Assembly: GCA_017503735.1 (NCBI GenBank)
Contig: JAFVSN010000050.1
Coordinates: forward strand, 1 to 64,000
Direction of reading: 5' to 3'
Source: Lachnospiraceae bacterium
GTDB taxonomy: Bacteria > Bacillota > Clostridia > Lachnospirales > Lachnospiraceae
DNA length: 64,000 nt
Shown piece by piece: positions 16,596 to 24,459 of this stretch. Under the pieces are notes generated by a model that was given only the letters and a program-made list of their open reading frames with translations, made no database searches and was not told the DNA's origin. How positions within the stretch are numbered: the first letter of the stretch is position 1; each line of letters starts with the position of its first letter. The translations under genes and the position numbers were made by a program.

Positions 16596-18023
16596 ATGCA
16601 TTTTCAACATAAATCAATTTACCGACGCAGCCGCGTCTTTGCCCTTTGCGGATGGCTTTTCTGTCTCGGCATCCTGTCCGGTCTTATCTCTCCGGCCGTT
16701 GCCGCCGCAGATGAAGTTTATCCCTGGCCGACAGGACCGCAGTTGGCGGCAGAAGGTGCGATTCTTATAGAAGCCGAAACCGGCACCGTACTCTTCGAAA
16801 AAAATGCCACCGAGTCTTTTTATCCGGCCAGTACCACGAAACTTATGACTGCCCTTCTGGCACTGGAAAATGCCGCATTGGGAGAAACCGTTACCGTTTC
16901 TCACAATGCCGTTTACGATATCGAAGTGGATTCCAGCCGTATTTGGGTAGACGTGGGAGAAGAACTTTCCATGGAGGAATCTCTCTACGCTCTCATGCTT
17001 CCTTCCGCAAACGATTTAGCCTATGCCATTGCGGAACATGTAGGCGGAACCATGCCGGCCTTCGCAGAAATGATGAATACCCGTGCAAAAGAGTTGGGCT
17101 GTGTCAATACAAATTTCATGAACCCTCACGGATTAGACGAAGAGAATCATTACTCCTGTCCTGCAGATTTGGCAAAAATCGCACGGCCGTTAATGAAAAA
17201 CTCTACCTTTATCCGGATCTCCGGTTCGAAAAACCACGAGATTCCGGCCACCAATCTTTGTGAGGAATCCCGCTGGGTATTGAATACCCACTTAATGCTT
17301 CGCGGTACTTATCCTTTCGACGGCGTCATTGCCGGAAAAACCGGACACACCGATTTGGCAGGAGCCAATCTTGTTACCTGCGCAAGGCGCGGAAATATGA
17401 CCTTGATTTCCGTCATTATGAAAGCTCCGGACGATACTGCCCTTTATGACGATACCGCGGCACTTTTAAACTTCGGTTTCGACCATTTTACTACCTATAA
17501 CATTACGGAAGAACAACATTCCCTCGGAAACGATGTTCCGCCGCTGTTTCAAAGTGAAGACACCGTACAGCTTATGAACCGTTCTCTTGTGTCTACCGAT
17601 GCGGGACTGGTTGTACTGCCTGCCACGGCATCCCTTTCCGATACCGACAGAACCATTACGCTTTCCCAGTTAACTTCTTTTTCCGAAGGAAAGAATATCA
17701 TCGGAGAAGCCGTTTATACCTACGGAACCCGCACCATCGGTTCTGCCGACATTGTCTTTCACAATGAGGGTGCTGCATTTACCATCCAGCCTCCCGAAGA
17801 ACTTCCTTCCGGAACAGATCTGCAGGGAACCGAAGGTGAATTCACCGGGGATGGTCAAAACAAAACCGAAGAAACTCCAAAGAAAGGGCGTTTGCCTATC
17901 ATCATCGGAATTATCCTCGGTTGCATTTGTTTCCTAATCGGAATTTATTATATTTTTGTGGAATTACCTTATCGAAAGAAACGTGCTGCCTATCTGGCAA
18001 AACGTCGAAACGGCCGGCACTAA
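16596..18023 (+). CDS. D-alanyl-D-alanine carboxypeptidase (DacF/PBP5-type)
   Basis: Trims the terminal D-Ala from peptidoglycan stem peptides. From the ATG at 16596, which has GGGAGG seven bases upstream, it is 475 residues; an in-frame ATG two codons earlier is too close to the ribosome binding site. A signal peptide (CGWLFCLGILSGLISPAVAAA) ends near residue 37. Active-site motifs are STTK (Ser79), SAND and KTG (in IAGKTGHTD). A C-terminal PBP5-like domain is followed by a membrane segment (LPIIIGIILGCICFLIGIYY) and a basic tail instead of the usual amphipathic helix. Its stop overlaps by 4 nt, tail to tail, the next gene on the other strand. Confidence 0.93.
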   Translation: MHFQHKSIYRRSRVFALCGWLFCLGILSGLISPAVAAADEVYPWPTGPQLAAEGAILIEAETGTVLFEKNATESFYPASTTKLMTALLALENAALGETVTVSHNAVYDIEVDSSRIWVDVGEELSMEESLYALMLPSANDLAYAIAEHVGGTMPAFAEMMNTRAKELGCVNTNFMNPHGLDEENHYSCPADLAKIARPLMKNSTFIRISGSKNHEIPATNLCEESRWVLNTHLMLRGTYPFDGVIAGKTGHTDLAGANLVTCARRGNMTLISVIMKAPDDTALYDDTAALLNFGFDHFTTYNITEEQHSLGNDVPPLFQSEDTVQLMNRSLVSTDAGLVVLPATASLSDTDRTITLSQLTSFSEGKNIIGEAVYTYGTRTIGSADIVFHNEGAAFTIQPPEELPSGTDLQGTEGEFTGDGQNKTEETPKKGRLPIIIGIILGCICFLIGIYYIFVELPYRKKRAAYLAKRRNGRH

Positions 18024-18988
18024 TTTCCCAGTGCCGCAATCAACGCCGCAATATCATCCGGCGACAACGTTTTATTCGGATCGGATAAATCTACTCCGGA
18101 GGATGCGAGAGCATCTTCCGGATTTTTCTTTTCTTCCGGTTCCGGCACAACCTCCGGTTCCTCTTCCGGTGCCGCCTCTTCTTCAAACAGCGGAAGTTCC
18201 TCTTCCGGCGAAATCGTTTCTTCCACAAACGGTTCCTCCGTCACACTCTCATCGTCAAACGTCTCCTCCGGGAAGAATTCCTCTTCCTCCGGGAACAGTT
18301 CTTCTTTTTCATCAAACGCTTCTGCCATCGGTGCCGATGCCTCAACTATCGGCCGGCTTTCCTTTAAGGCGCTCATCAATTCCTTAAGTACATCCAAACT
18401 ATCTGCCGTTGTTTCCAGCTCCGACAACATTGCCTCTCCGGTTTCATGCAGCTCCTCATACAAACGATGAGACATCTCTCTTATGGCATCCACTACGGAA
18501 GACATGGAAGCAGTATCTCTTCCGCCGGACTGCAACTGCTTTAACTCATCCCGCAAGCGTCCCAATTCTTCCCGCTCACTGAGTGCCAATTGCTTTGTAT
18601 TCTCTTTGTTATAAAGAACCAGCGTCTTTACCGCATTTTCCTGTGCCGTTACCAGTTCTCCCATCTTTTGCAACAGTTCTTCCATCCCTTTTTCCATGGC
18701 TTCATGCTGTTTTTTCACGGCAATATAAACACCCTTTTCGGCCTTTTCATTGCCTCTCATCAATTCCGCCATACGGTCTGCAAGTAAAATCTCGGTGGTT
18801 TTTCCGGTAGGGGTTTGTTCCTTGTCTTCCTGTTGCAGGACATAAAACACCGCAGTCGCCAAAAGCAACACTCCTGCCACCGCTACAAGCACTGCCGAAT
18901 CTTCCAATACAGTCAAGGTAACACCGGCAAAAAATACCGCCATTACAAATAATACAAAGCTAAGTTTTTTCTGCAATTCTTTCTTCAT
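18020..18988 (-). CDS. Acidic membrane protein of unknown function with two N-terminal TM helices
   Basis: A 322-residue protein I cannot assign to a characterised family. Residues 10-50 form two membrane helices; 65-190 are predicted coiled coil (for example KAEKGVYIAVKKQHEAMEKG, and a run of helical heptads to SMSSVVDAIREMSHRLYEEL); 215-300 are extremely acidic and Glu/Pro-rich; the last 20 residues (DPNKTLSPDDIAALIAALGN) resemble the short LSxDEIxALL helix found at the N-terminus of FliM/FliN-type proteins and as a tail motif in Lachnospiraceae proteins. GGGGAGG precedes the ATG, and a good promoter lies at 19033-19061. Confidence 0.7.
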   Translation of the reverse strand: MKKELQKKLSFVLFVMAVFFAGVTLTVLEDSAVLVAVAGVLLLATAVFYVLQQEDKEQTPTGKTTEILLADRMAELMRGNEKAEKGVYIAVKKQHEAMEKGMEELLQKMGELVTAQENAVKTLVLYNKENTKQLALSEREELGRLRDELKQLQSGGRDTASMSSVVDAIREMSHRLYEELHETGEAMLSELETTADSLDVLKELMSALKESRPIVEASAPMAEAFDEKEELFPEEEEFFPEETFDDESVTEEPFVEETISPEEELPLFEEEAAPEEEPEVVPEPEEKKNPEDALASSGVDLSDPNKTLSPDDIAALIAALGN

Positions 18989-19032
18989 AAAACCTCCCCA
19001 GTCGTCCTTCCGGAAATTTTGTACCTGTCTTT

Positions 19033-19061
19033 ATCATAACATACTCTTTTTCCAGTGTCAA
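19033..19061 (-). promoter_or_regulatory. Sigma-A promoter of the acidic membrane protein gene
   Basis: On the minus strand TTGACA (19061-19056) and TATGAT (19038-19033) with a 17-bp spacer. It sits immediately after the end of the GH31 gene, so the downstream gene is independently expressed. Confidence 0.8.
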
Positions 19062-19078
19062 AAAAAGATAGAAACAAT

Positions 19079-21421
19079 TTATACACGAGTTACGGAAAGT
19101 TTTTTCTCCTGTTCCTTCCATTCCAACATCGTAATTTGATATTCTCCCTGTTCATAGCCGTATCCGTCTCCCGCATCTTCATACAAGGCAAACGTCGCAT
19201 CCTTTCCCTCAAACACACGATATTCTATCTTGCCTTCCTCATACCCTGCGGAGGCAAACTCCGGAATGTACTCTTCTTTGTACATCGGAATAATACTTCC
19301 TTCCCGTACAAACAACGGAATCCGTTCCAATGTCGCTTCAGTCACAATCCATTGCCCGCCTTCCAGGTATTCCCCGGACCAGAAATTGTACCAGTTCTCT
19401 CCCTCCGGCAAGTAAACCCGGCGTGTTTTTGCTACGCCGGACAGTTCTTCGGAATTTACACCATAATACATCGGTTCCGTTACCGGACATACCATCAAAC
19501 GATCCCCGAACAAATACTGATCCTTGCAATCCGACACCTGTACATCCTGCGGAAATGCAAATACCAACGGTTTTATCATTATGGTGTCTTTCAACCAAAC
19601 CTCTCCCGCCAGAGAATAGATATACGGCAACAGACGATAACGCAACCGGTTCACCGCAAGCAGTGCATCATAAAACATCTCCCCGGGAGCTCCGAATGCC
19701 CAAAGTTCCCGGCGGCAATCCGTGCCGTGGGCCCGGAATACCGGAAGAAAGCAGGCCCATTGCGACCAACGGACATATAATTCACGATACCCGAAATCGT
19801 CGCATCCTTTCTCATAGTCTCCTTGCCAGAACCATTGATGTCCGGACTTTACAAAAAAAGCTCCGATATCCGTTGTCCAGAAAGGAAGTCCGCTGGCACA
19901 GAAATTCAATCCCGCCACAATCTGCTTTTTCAATGTACTCCAACTTGCATCCGTATCTCCCGACCACAAAATCGTACCGTACCTTTGTTGTCCGGTATAA
20001 CTGCTCCGGGTCAAATTAACAACGCGCTTTTCCTTTCCGGTTCCTCTCTGTTCCGCCCGTTGTCCTTCATATAACGTCATAGCGTGATACAAAGCATACG
20101 CATTTGCAGCCCACATCGGCATATGATCTTTTGTCGTTTCAATATATTCCGCGTACAACTTTGCCGGCTCCGGACGATACTTATGATTCCATTCCGGCGT
20201 AAACGGTTCGCTGGAATCACACCACCAAGCATCAATGCCGTGACAAAACAGTCCTTCCCTTACCTGCTTCCAGAAAAGGGTTCGCCCCTCTTCCGAAAAG
20301 ACGTTATAGGCATTGCTTCCCGGCAACAAAAGCTTGTGCGCTTTAAATTCTTTATAATTATCGCTCTTCTCATCCATGGTCGGCCAAACGGAAATCATGA
20401 AGCGTACCTTTATTTCGTGAAGTTTCTCAATCATTTCCGATGGATTCGGGAAACGGGACACATCAAAAGATTTCTGTCCCCAAAGTCCGTCTTCCCAGGA
20501 AAACCAGTCAAGAACAATCCCGTCAAGTCCGATTCCCTTCTTCCGGTACTCACCGGCCACCTGCAAAATCTCCTCCCGGGTCTCATATCGCTCCTGGGAT
20601 TGCAAATACCCAAACGCCCACTTCGGCAACAACGCCGCTTTCCCGGTCAGAAAACGATACTCTCTTATAACACCGTCCAAGTTACCGCCGTTCATAAAGT
20701 AATAATCCAATTCATCGTCAGCCTCGGTGTACAAATACGACCCTTGTTCCGTATCTTGGAATACCATCGGACTGTAGGTATCCATTAATATACCGTAGCC
20801 GAGACCGGACAACAGCACCGGTATCGCAATCTTCCGGTTTGCCTGGTGTACATAAACCGTTTTCCCCCGAAGATTTAAACACCCTTCCTCCTGTTGTCCC
20901 AAACCGTATAACGCCTCGCCCTCCTGCCACTGTAAATGAAGTCTGGTATGGAAAAACTTCTCGCCTGCCACGCGGGTGGCCTCTCTCACCACTTCTTTCG
21001 TCCCGTCCGGTGTTACAATCTTTTCGATTACCGCACTATCCTCTCCCGACAATTCAAAACTTTGAAACTCTTCCAATTCCTTACTTTCTTTTTCCCGTTC
21101 CTTTAACAGCAACTCCCCCTTGCCGTTATAAAAGGAAAAAGACGCAGAATCCTTCTCCACCACAATTTTTAACTGCGGGGTCAAAACCTCTACCGCTTCG
21201 GCATCTTCCCGAATCTCCCAGTCCGTCCATACGGCATCCTGAATGACACCCGGCTTTTTTCGTTCGGAAAAACGTTCCCGTTCCGTATACGTTATCCGTG
21301 CCACCGATTCGTTCTTCAGCTCGATTCTGTGCATTCCTCTGTCGGAATACAGAAACAAACGGTTTTCTCTTCTCTCTGTCTTCGTAATTCGCATTGACTT
21401 CCAAGGCATCGCATACAGCAT
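19079..21421 (-). CDS. Glycoside hydrolase family 31 (alpha-glucosidase/alpha-xylosidase-like)
   Basis: A 780-residue cytoplasmic retaining glycosidase (no signal peptide). An N-terminal beta domain (1-250) is followed by the barrel: LDGIVLDWFSWEDGLWGQ, SVWPTMDEKSDNY and the catalytic nucleophile Asp in DAWWCDSSEPFTPEW near residue 401; the acid/base Asp is in ILWSGDTDASWSTL. The SSEP form and the N-terminal layout resemble family members acting on alpha-xylosides or alpha-glucosides with modified substrates; the precise substrate cannot be told from sequence reading. AAAGGAG precedes the ATG. It follows the aldo/keto reductase gene by 57 bp and may be cotranscribed with it. Confidence 0.9.
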   Translation of the reverse strand: MLYAMPWKSMRITKTERRENRLFLYSDRGMHRIELKNESVARITYTERERFSERKKPGVIQDAVWTDWEIREDAEAVEVLTPQLKIVVEKDSASFSFYNGKGELLLKEREKESKELEEFQSFELSGEDSAVIEKIVTPDGTKEVVREATRVAGEKFFHTRLHLQWQEGEALYGLGQQEEGCLNLRGKTVYVHQANRKIAIPVLLSGLGYGILMDTYSPMVFQDTEQGSYLYTEADDELDYYFMNGGNLDGVIREYRFLTGKAALLPKWAFGYLQSQERYETREEILQVAGEYRKKGIGLDGIVLDWFSWEDGLWGQKSFDVSRFPNPSEMIEKLHEIKVRFMISVWPTMDEKSDNYKEFKAHKLLLPGSNAYNVFSEEGRTLFWKQVREGLFCHGIDAWWCDSSEPFTPEWNHKYRPEPAKLYAEYIETTKDHMPMWAANAYALYHAMTLYEGQRAEQRGTGKEKRVVNLTRSSYTGQQRYGTILWSGDTDASWSTLKKQIVAGLNFCASGLPFWTTDIGAFFVKSGHQWFWQGDYEKGCDDFGYRELYVRWSQWACFLPVFRAHGTDCRRELWAFGAPGEMFYDALLAVNRLRYRLLPYIYSLAGEVWLKDTIMIKPLVFAFPQDVQVSDCKDQYLFGDRLMVCPVTEPMYYGVNSEELSGVAKTRRVYLPEGENWYNFWSGEYLEGGQWIVTEATLERIPLFVREGSIIPMYKEEYIPEFASAGYEEGKIEYRVFEGKDATFALYEDAGDGYGYEQGEYQITMLEWKEQEKKLSVTRV

Positions 21422-21478
21422 AGTTTCCGCTCCTTTTTCCCTTTCTCCCGTCCGACAGGCTGCCCGCCTCTATGTCAC

Positions 21479-22612
21479 TTACAACGCCAGTAACGTGTCC
21501 TCTACTTTCTTCAACAACTCACGCACCTTTAAATGCTGCGGACACTTGCGCTCACAGAATCCGCAATTCGCACAATCCTTAATGGTTGCGCCCGGATTCT
21601 TTTCGTTATTTACATAATCCAAGAAGGACTTCTTTGCAAGCTCGTGCAAGCCGTATACATTGTGATAGGTATATGCCTGGAAAATGCGCGGAATCTGAAT
21701 TCCCTTCGGACACGGCTGACAATACCCGCAACCGGTACAGTAAAGTTCGGAAAACTTCTTCAAATTCTCCAGTGCATCACCGACCTCACGCCATTTTTCC
21801 TCTGTCATCGGCTCTTCTAACGAAGCCACCGCCGCATTCTGATCTACCATCTCATAGGTCTGCATACCGGACAAAGCACAGCAAACACCCGGGTTGCCGA
21901 GAACAAAACGGAAGGCAAGTTCATAGGTGTTCAAATTACCGCTGCCGAGACGCTTTGCAAGCTCTGTCGGAGCAGCCAGACGTCCGCCGCCTACCGGGCC
22001 CATTACAACAACACCGAGACCTTTTTCTTTTGCATATCCGATCATCTCTTCGTTTGCGCGGTCCAACAAATTGTACTGAAGAAGTACACTTTCCATTTCC
22101 GGCGCATTATCAATAATGTATTTTAATGCTTCCGGAGAATCATGGAAGGAAAAAGAAATATGACGAATCTTTCCCTGCTCCTTTAATCTTTTTGCCTCAT
22201 TTAAAAGACCTAACGGTACAATCACCTCATCGAACACCTTACGGTTAATTCCCCAGAAATGATAAAAATCCACATAGTCCGTATCCAACTTTGCAAGGCT
22301 CTTATCTAACATTCCTTCAAAATCTTCCGGTTTCTTTACTCTGTCAAGCGGACACTTCGTAGAGATATACACCTTATCACGAATCGGCTTTAAAGCCTTG
22401 CCCACCGCAATCTCACTATTCTCGTGACAGTAATAAAACGCCGTGTCAAAATAGTTTACACCCAACTCATACGCATGACGAAGCATGGCATCCGTCTTCT
22501 CCTGATCCACCTCAAACTTTCCGTCTCCCAAATCAATCTCCGGCAGACGCATACAACCGAACCCCAATGTAGAAATTTCAACTCCCGTATTACCAAACTT
22601 ACGATACTGCAT
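21479..22612 (-). CDS. Aldo/keto reductase with C-terminal 4Fe-4S cluster domain
   Basis: A 377-residue oxidoreductase: residues 1-280 are an aldo/keto reductase barrel (QYRKFGNTGVEISTLGFG, GVNYFDTAFYYCHENSE, the Lys of KVYISTKCPL, and DFYHFWGIN), followed by a ferredoxin-like tail with cysteine sets CTGCGYCQPCPKG and CANCGFCERKCPQH. This class is common in anaerobes and is probably linked to ferredoxin or flavin electron carriers rather than NADPH alone; substrate unknown. The start at 22612 (AAAGGAG upstream) gives the family N-terminus; the longer open frame reads through the promoter. Confidence 0.9.
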   Translation of the reverse strand: MQYRKFGNTGVEISTLGFGCMRLPEIDLGDGKFEVDQEKTDAMLRHAYELGVNYFDTAFYYCHENSEIAVGKALKPIRDKVYISTKCPLDRVKKPEDFEGMLDKSLAKLDTDYVDFYHFWGINRKVFDEVIVPLGLLNEAKRLKEQGKIRHISFSFHDSPEALKYIIDNAPEMESVLLQYNLLDRANEEMIGYAKEKGLGVVVMGPVGGGRLAAPTELAKRLGSGNLNTYELAFRFVLGNPGVCCALSGMQTYEMVDQNAAVASLEEPMTEEKWREVGDALENLKKFSELYCTGCGYCQPCPKGIQIPRIFQAYTYHNVYGLHELAKKSFLDYVNNEKNPGATIKDCANCGFCERKCPQHLKVRELLKKVEDTLLAL

Positions 22613-22667
22613 AACAAAACTCCTTTCCGCTTCCGAATTCAAAAACATAAAAATATTGTTGTCTTTA

Positions 22668-22696
22668 AGTATACCATATCCTATCTTTCTTTTCAA
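22668..22696 (-). promoter_or_regulatory. Sigma-A promoter of the aldo/keto reductase gene
   Basis: On the minus strand TTGAAA (22696-22691) and TATACT (22673-22668) with a 17-bp spacer, 55 bp before the ATG. Confidence 0.75.
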
Positions 22697-22734
22697 CGCA
22701 AAAAGTGACAGAATATGCCTAAATCTCGTAAAAA

Positions 22735-22773
22735 AGCGCAAAAAAGCAGCATGCCTTTCCTAGGGCATGCTGC
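22735..22773 (-). terminator. Rho-independent terminator of metK
   Basis: On the minus strand GCAGCATGCC and GGCATGCTGC form a perfect 10-bp stem with an eight-base loop, followed by TTTTTT, 24 bp after the metK stop. Confidence 0.9.
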
Positions 22774-22796
22774 ATCTTTTATACATTTTTATTTCA

Positions 22797-23990
22797 TTAT
22801 TTTGCGTACTGCTTTAACACTTCGGCAACATCCGTTTTCTCCCACGGCAAATCAAGATCGGTACGTCCGAAGTGACCGTAAGCTGCGGTCTGTTTGTAAA
22901 TCGGACGGCGGAGATCTAACATCTTAATAATTCCCGCCGGGCGAAGATCAAAGTGCTTACGAACAATCTCAACCAATTCTTCATTGGAAAGAGCACTTGT
23001 ACCAAAAGTATCAACCATAACAGAGGTCGGCTGTGCCACACCGATGGCGTAGGAAAGCTGAATCTCACATTTCTTTGCCAAACCGGCTGCTACGATATTC
23101 TTTGCCACATAACGTGCCGCATAACAAGCAGAACGATCCACCTTGGTACAGTCCTTACCGGAAAATGCTCCGCCGCCGTGACGGGCATATCCGCCGTAGG
23201 TATCTACAATAATCTTACGACCGGTCAATCCGCTGTCACCGTTCGGTCCGCCGATTACAAAGCGCCCCGTCGGGTTAATGAAAAACTTTGTATTCTCATC
23301 AATCAACGCTTTCGGAAGCACCACGTCAAATACATATCTCTTAATGTCTTCGTGAATCTGTTCCTGCGTTACGGTCGGTGCATGCTGGGTGGAAAGCACC
23401 ACAGCTTCCAAACGAACCGGCCGACCCGTCTCGTCATATTCTACCGTTACCTGGGACTTCCCGTCCGGACGAAGGTACGGCAAAGTTCCGTTTTTACGTA
23501 CTTCGGAAAGCTTCTTTGTCAACTTATGTGCCAGAGCAATCGGATACGGCATCAGCTCCTCGGTTTCATCGGATGCGTAACCGAACATCATACCCTGGTC
23601 TCCCGCACCGATGGCTTCAATATCCGCATCGGACATCTTGTTTTCCTTCGCCTCCAATGCCTTGTCTACGCCCATGGCAATATCTGCAGACTGCTTGTCC
23701 AACGTCACAAGCACCGCACAAGTATCCGCATCAAAGCCGTACTTTGCTCTGTCATAGCCGATTTCTCGCACCGTATCACGTACAATCTTCTGAATATCCA
23801 CAGTAGCCTTTGTGGTTACCTCACCCATAACCAATACAAGACCGGTGGTACATGCAGTCTCACAAGCCACACGGCTCATCGGGTCCTGCTCCATCATTGC
23901 ATCCAATACCGCATCGGAAATCTGATCACAGATTTTATCCGGATGTCCCTCGGTTACCGATTCGGACGTAAATAAAAACTTATCACTCAT
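22797..23990 (-). CDS. metK: S-adenosylmethionine synthetase
   Basis: Makes S-adenosylmethionine from methionine and ATP. The 397-residue product has the standard N-terminus ([20 protein letters not shown]), the ATP-loop [12 protein letters not shown] and the phosphate-binding GGGAFSGKD. The ATG at 23990 is preceded by AAAGGAG; 26 more upstream codons are open but belong to the leader RNA. Expression is controlled by the SAM-I riboswitch at 24157-24313 and stopped by the terminator at 22735-22773. Confidence 0.98.
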   Translation of the reverse strand: MSDKFLFTSESVTEGHPDKICDQISDAVLDAMMEQDPMSRVACETACTTGLVLVMGEVTTKATVDIQKIVRDTVREIGYDRAKYGFDADTCAVLVTLDKQSADIAMGVDKALEAKENKMSDADIEAIGAGDQGMMFGYASDETEELMPYPIALAHKLTKKLSEVRKNGTLPYLRPDGKSQVTVEYDETGRPVRLEAVVLSTQHAPTVTQEQIHEDIKRYVFDVVLPKALIDENTKFFINPTGRFVIGGPNGDSGLTGRKIIVDTYGGYARHGGGAFSGKDCTKVDRSACYAARYVAKNIVAAGLAKKCEIQLSYAIGVAQPTSVMVDTFGTSALSNEELVEIVRKHFDLRPAGIIKMLDLRRPIYKQTAAYGHFGRTDLDLPWEKTDVAEVLKQYAK

Positions 23991-24103
23991 CTTTGTTCTC
24001 CTTTCGAGTTCTCGTTGTTTCGCGCAGGCCCCGGCTTCGCCCTTACTCACACTTACACTTCGCGACAATGTCGCTCAGTCGTGGGCGTGTTCGCATTTCA
24101 CCA

Positions 24104-24139
24104 ACGCATGGAAGCAAGCTCCCAACGTTGCTTCCATGC
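24104..24139 (-). repeat. Perfect 12-bp inverted repeat in the metK leader
   Basis: GCATGGAAGCAA (24104-24115) and TTGCTTCCATGC (24128-24139) face each other across 12 bases, between the riboswitch terminator and metK. No T-run follows, so it is not a terminator. The 160-nt stretch 23998-24156 holds this hairpin and a smaller one (GCGACATTGTCGC), and no separate gene. Confidence 0.7.
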
Positions 24140-24156
24140 TCACTTTGCCTTCACGC

Positions 24157-24313
24157 AAAAAAGTCCGTAGGCCTTGCGGACTACGGACTTGATACCAATA
24201 AAACCAAATCCCTTATTGTTCGGTACTATGTACCGCTCAACTTGGCACCTTCCCGTACGGGGGTTGCCGTGACTTCGCAGAGCCTTTACTCTCCATCACT
24301 CTTAATAAGAGTT
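24157..24313 (-). ncRNA. SAM-I (S-box) riboswitch with terminator
   Basis: On the minus strand the aptamer begins at the CTCTTATTAAGAG hairpin (24312-24300) and contains the conserved core pieces GATGGAGAG, CTCTGCGAAGTCACGGCAACC and AAGGTGCCAA. It ends in a strong terminator, AGTCCGTAG/CTACGGACT (24189-24162) followed by TTTTTT. When SAM is bound the terminator should form and metK should be off. This is the standard S-box arrangement for metK in Firmicutes. Confidence 0.93.
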
Positions 24314-24343
24314 TTCCTATGAAATTTTGTTTGTAACACACTC

Positions 24344-24372
24344 AGAATACACCAAACGTCAGAATTCGTCAA
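24344..24372 (-). promoter_or_regulatory. Sigma-A promoter of the SAM riboswitch-metK transcript
   Basis: On the minus strand TTGACG (24372-24367), 17-bp spacer, TATTCT (24349-24344), placing the start of transcription just before the first riboswitch stem. Between here and the GH3 stop (24373-24459) no gene is visible. Confidence 0.75.
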
Positions 24373-24459
24373 GCAAAATTTTCATCCTCCGTAAAATCTG
24401 CCGGCTCATGCCCCTCTTCCGCCGTTTCCGCTTCTGTCCCATTTCGCATCTTCCGATCC

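Noticed and set aside
19055-21246. Several plus-strand ORFs opposite the GH31 gene
   Set aside because: They overlap a well-supported glycosidase gene and show no recognisable domains.
22953-23975. 340-codon plus-strand ORF opposite metK
   Set aside because: It lies fully inside metK on the opposite strand, has no ribosome binding site, and its product is low-complexity in a way typical of antisense frames.
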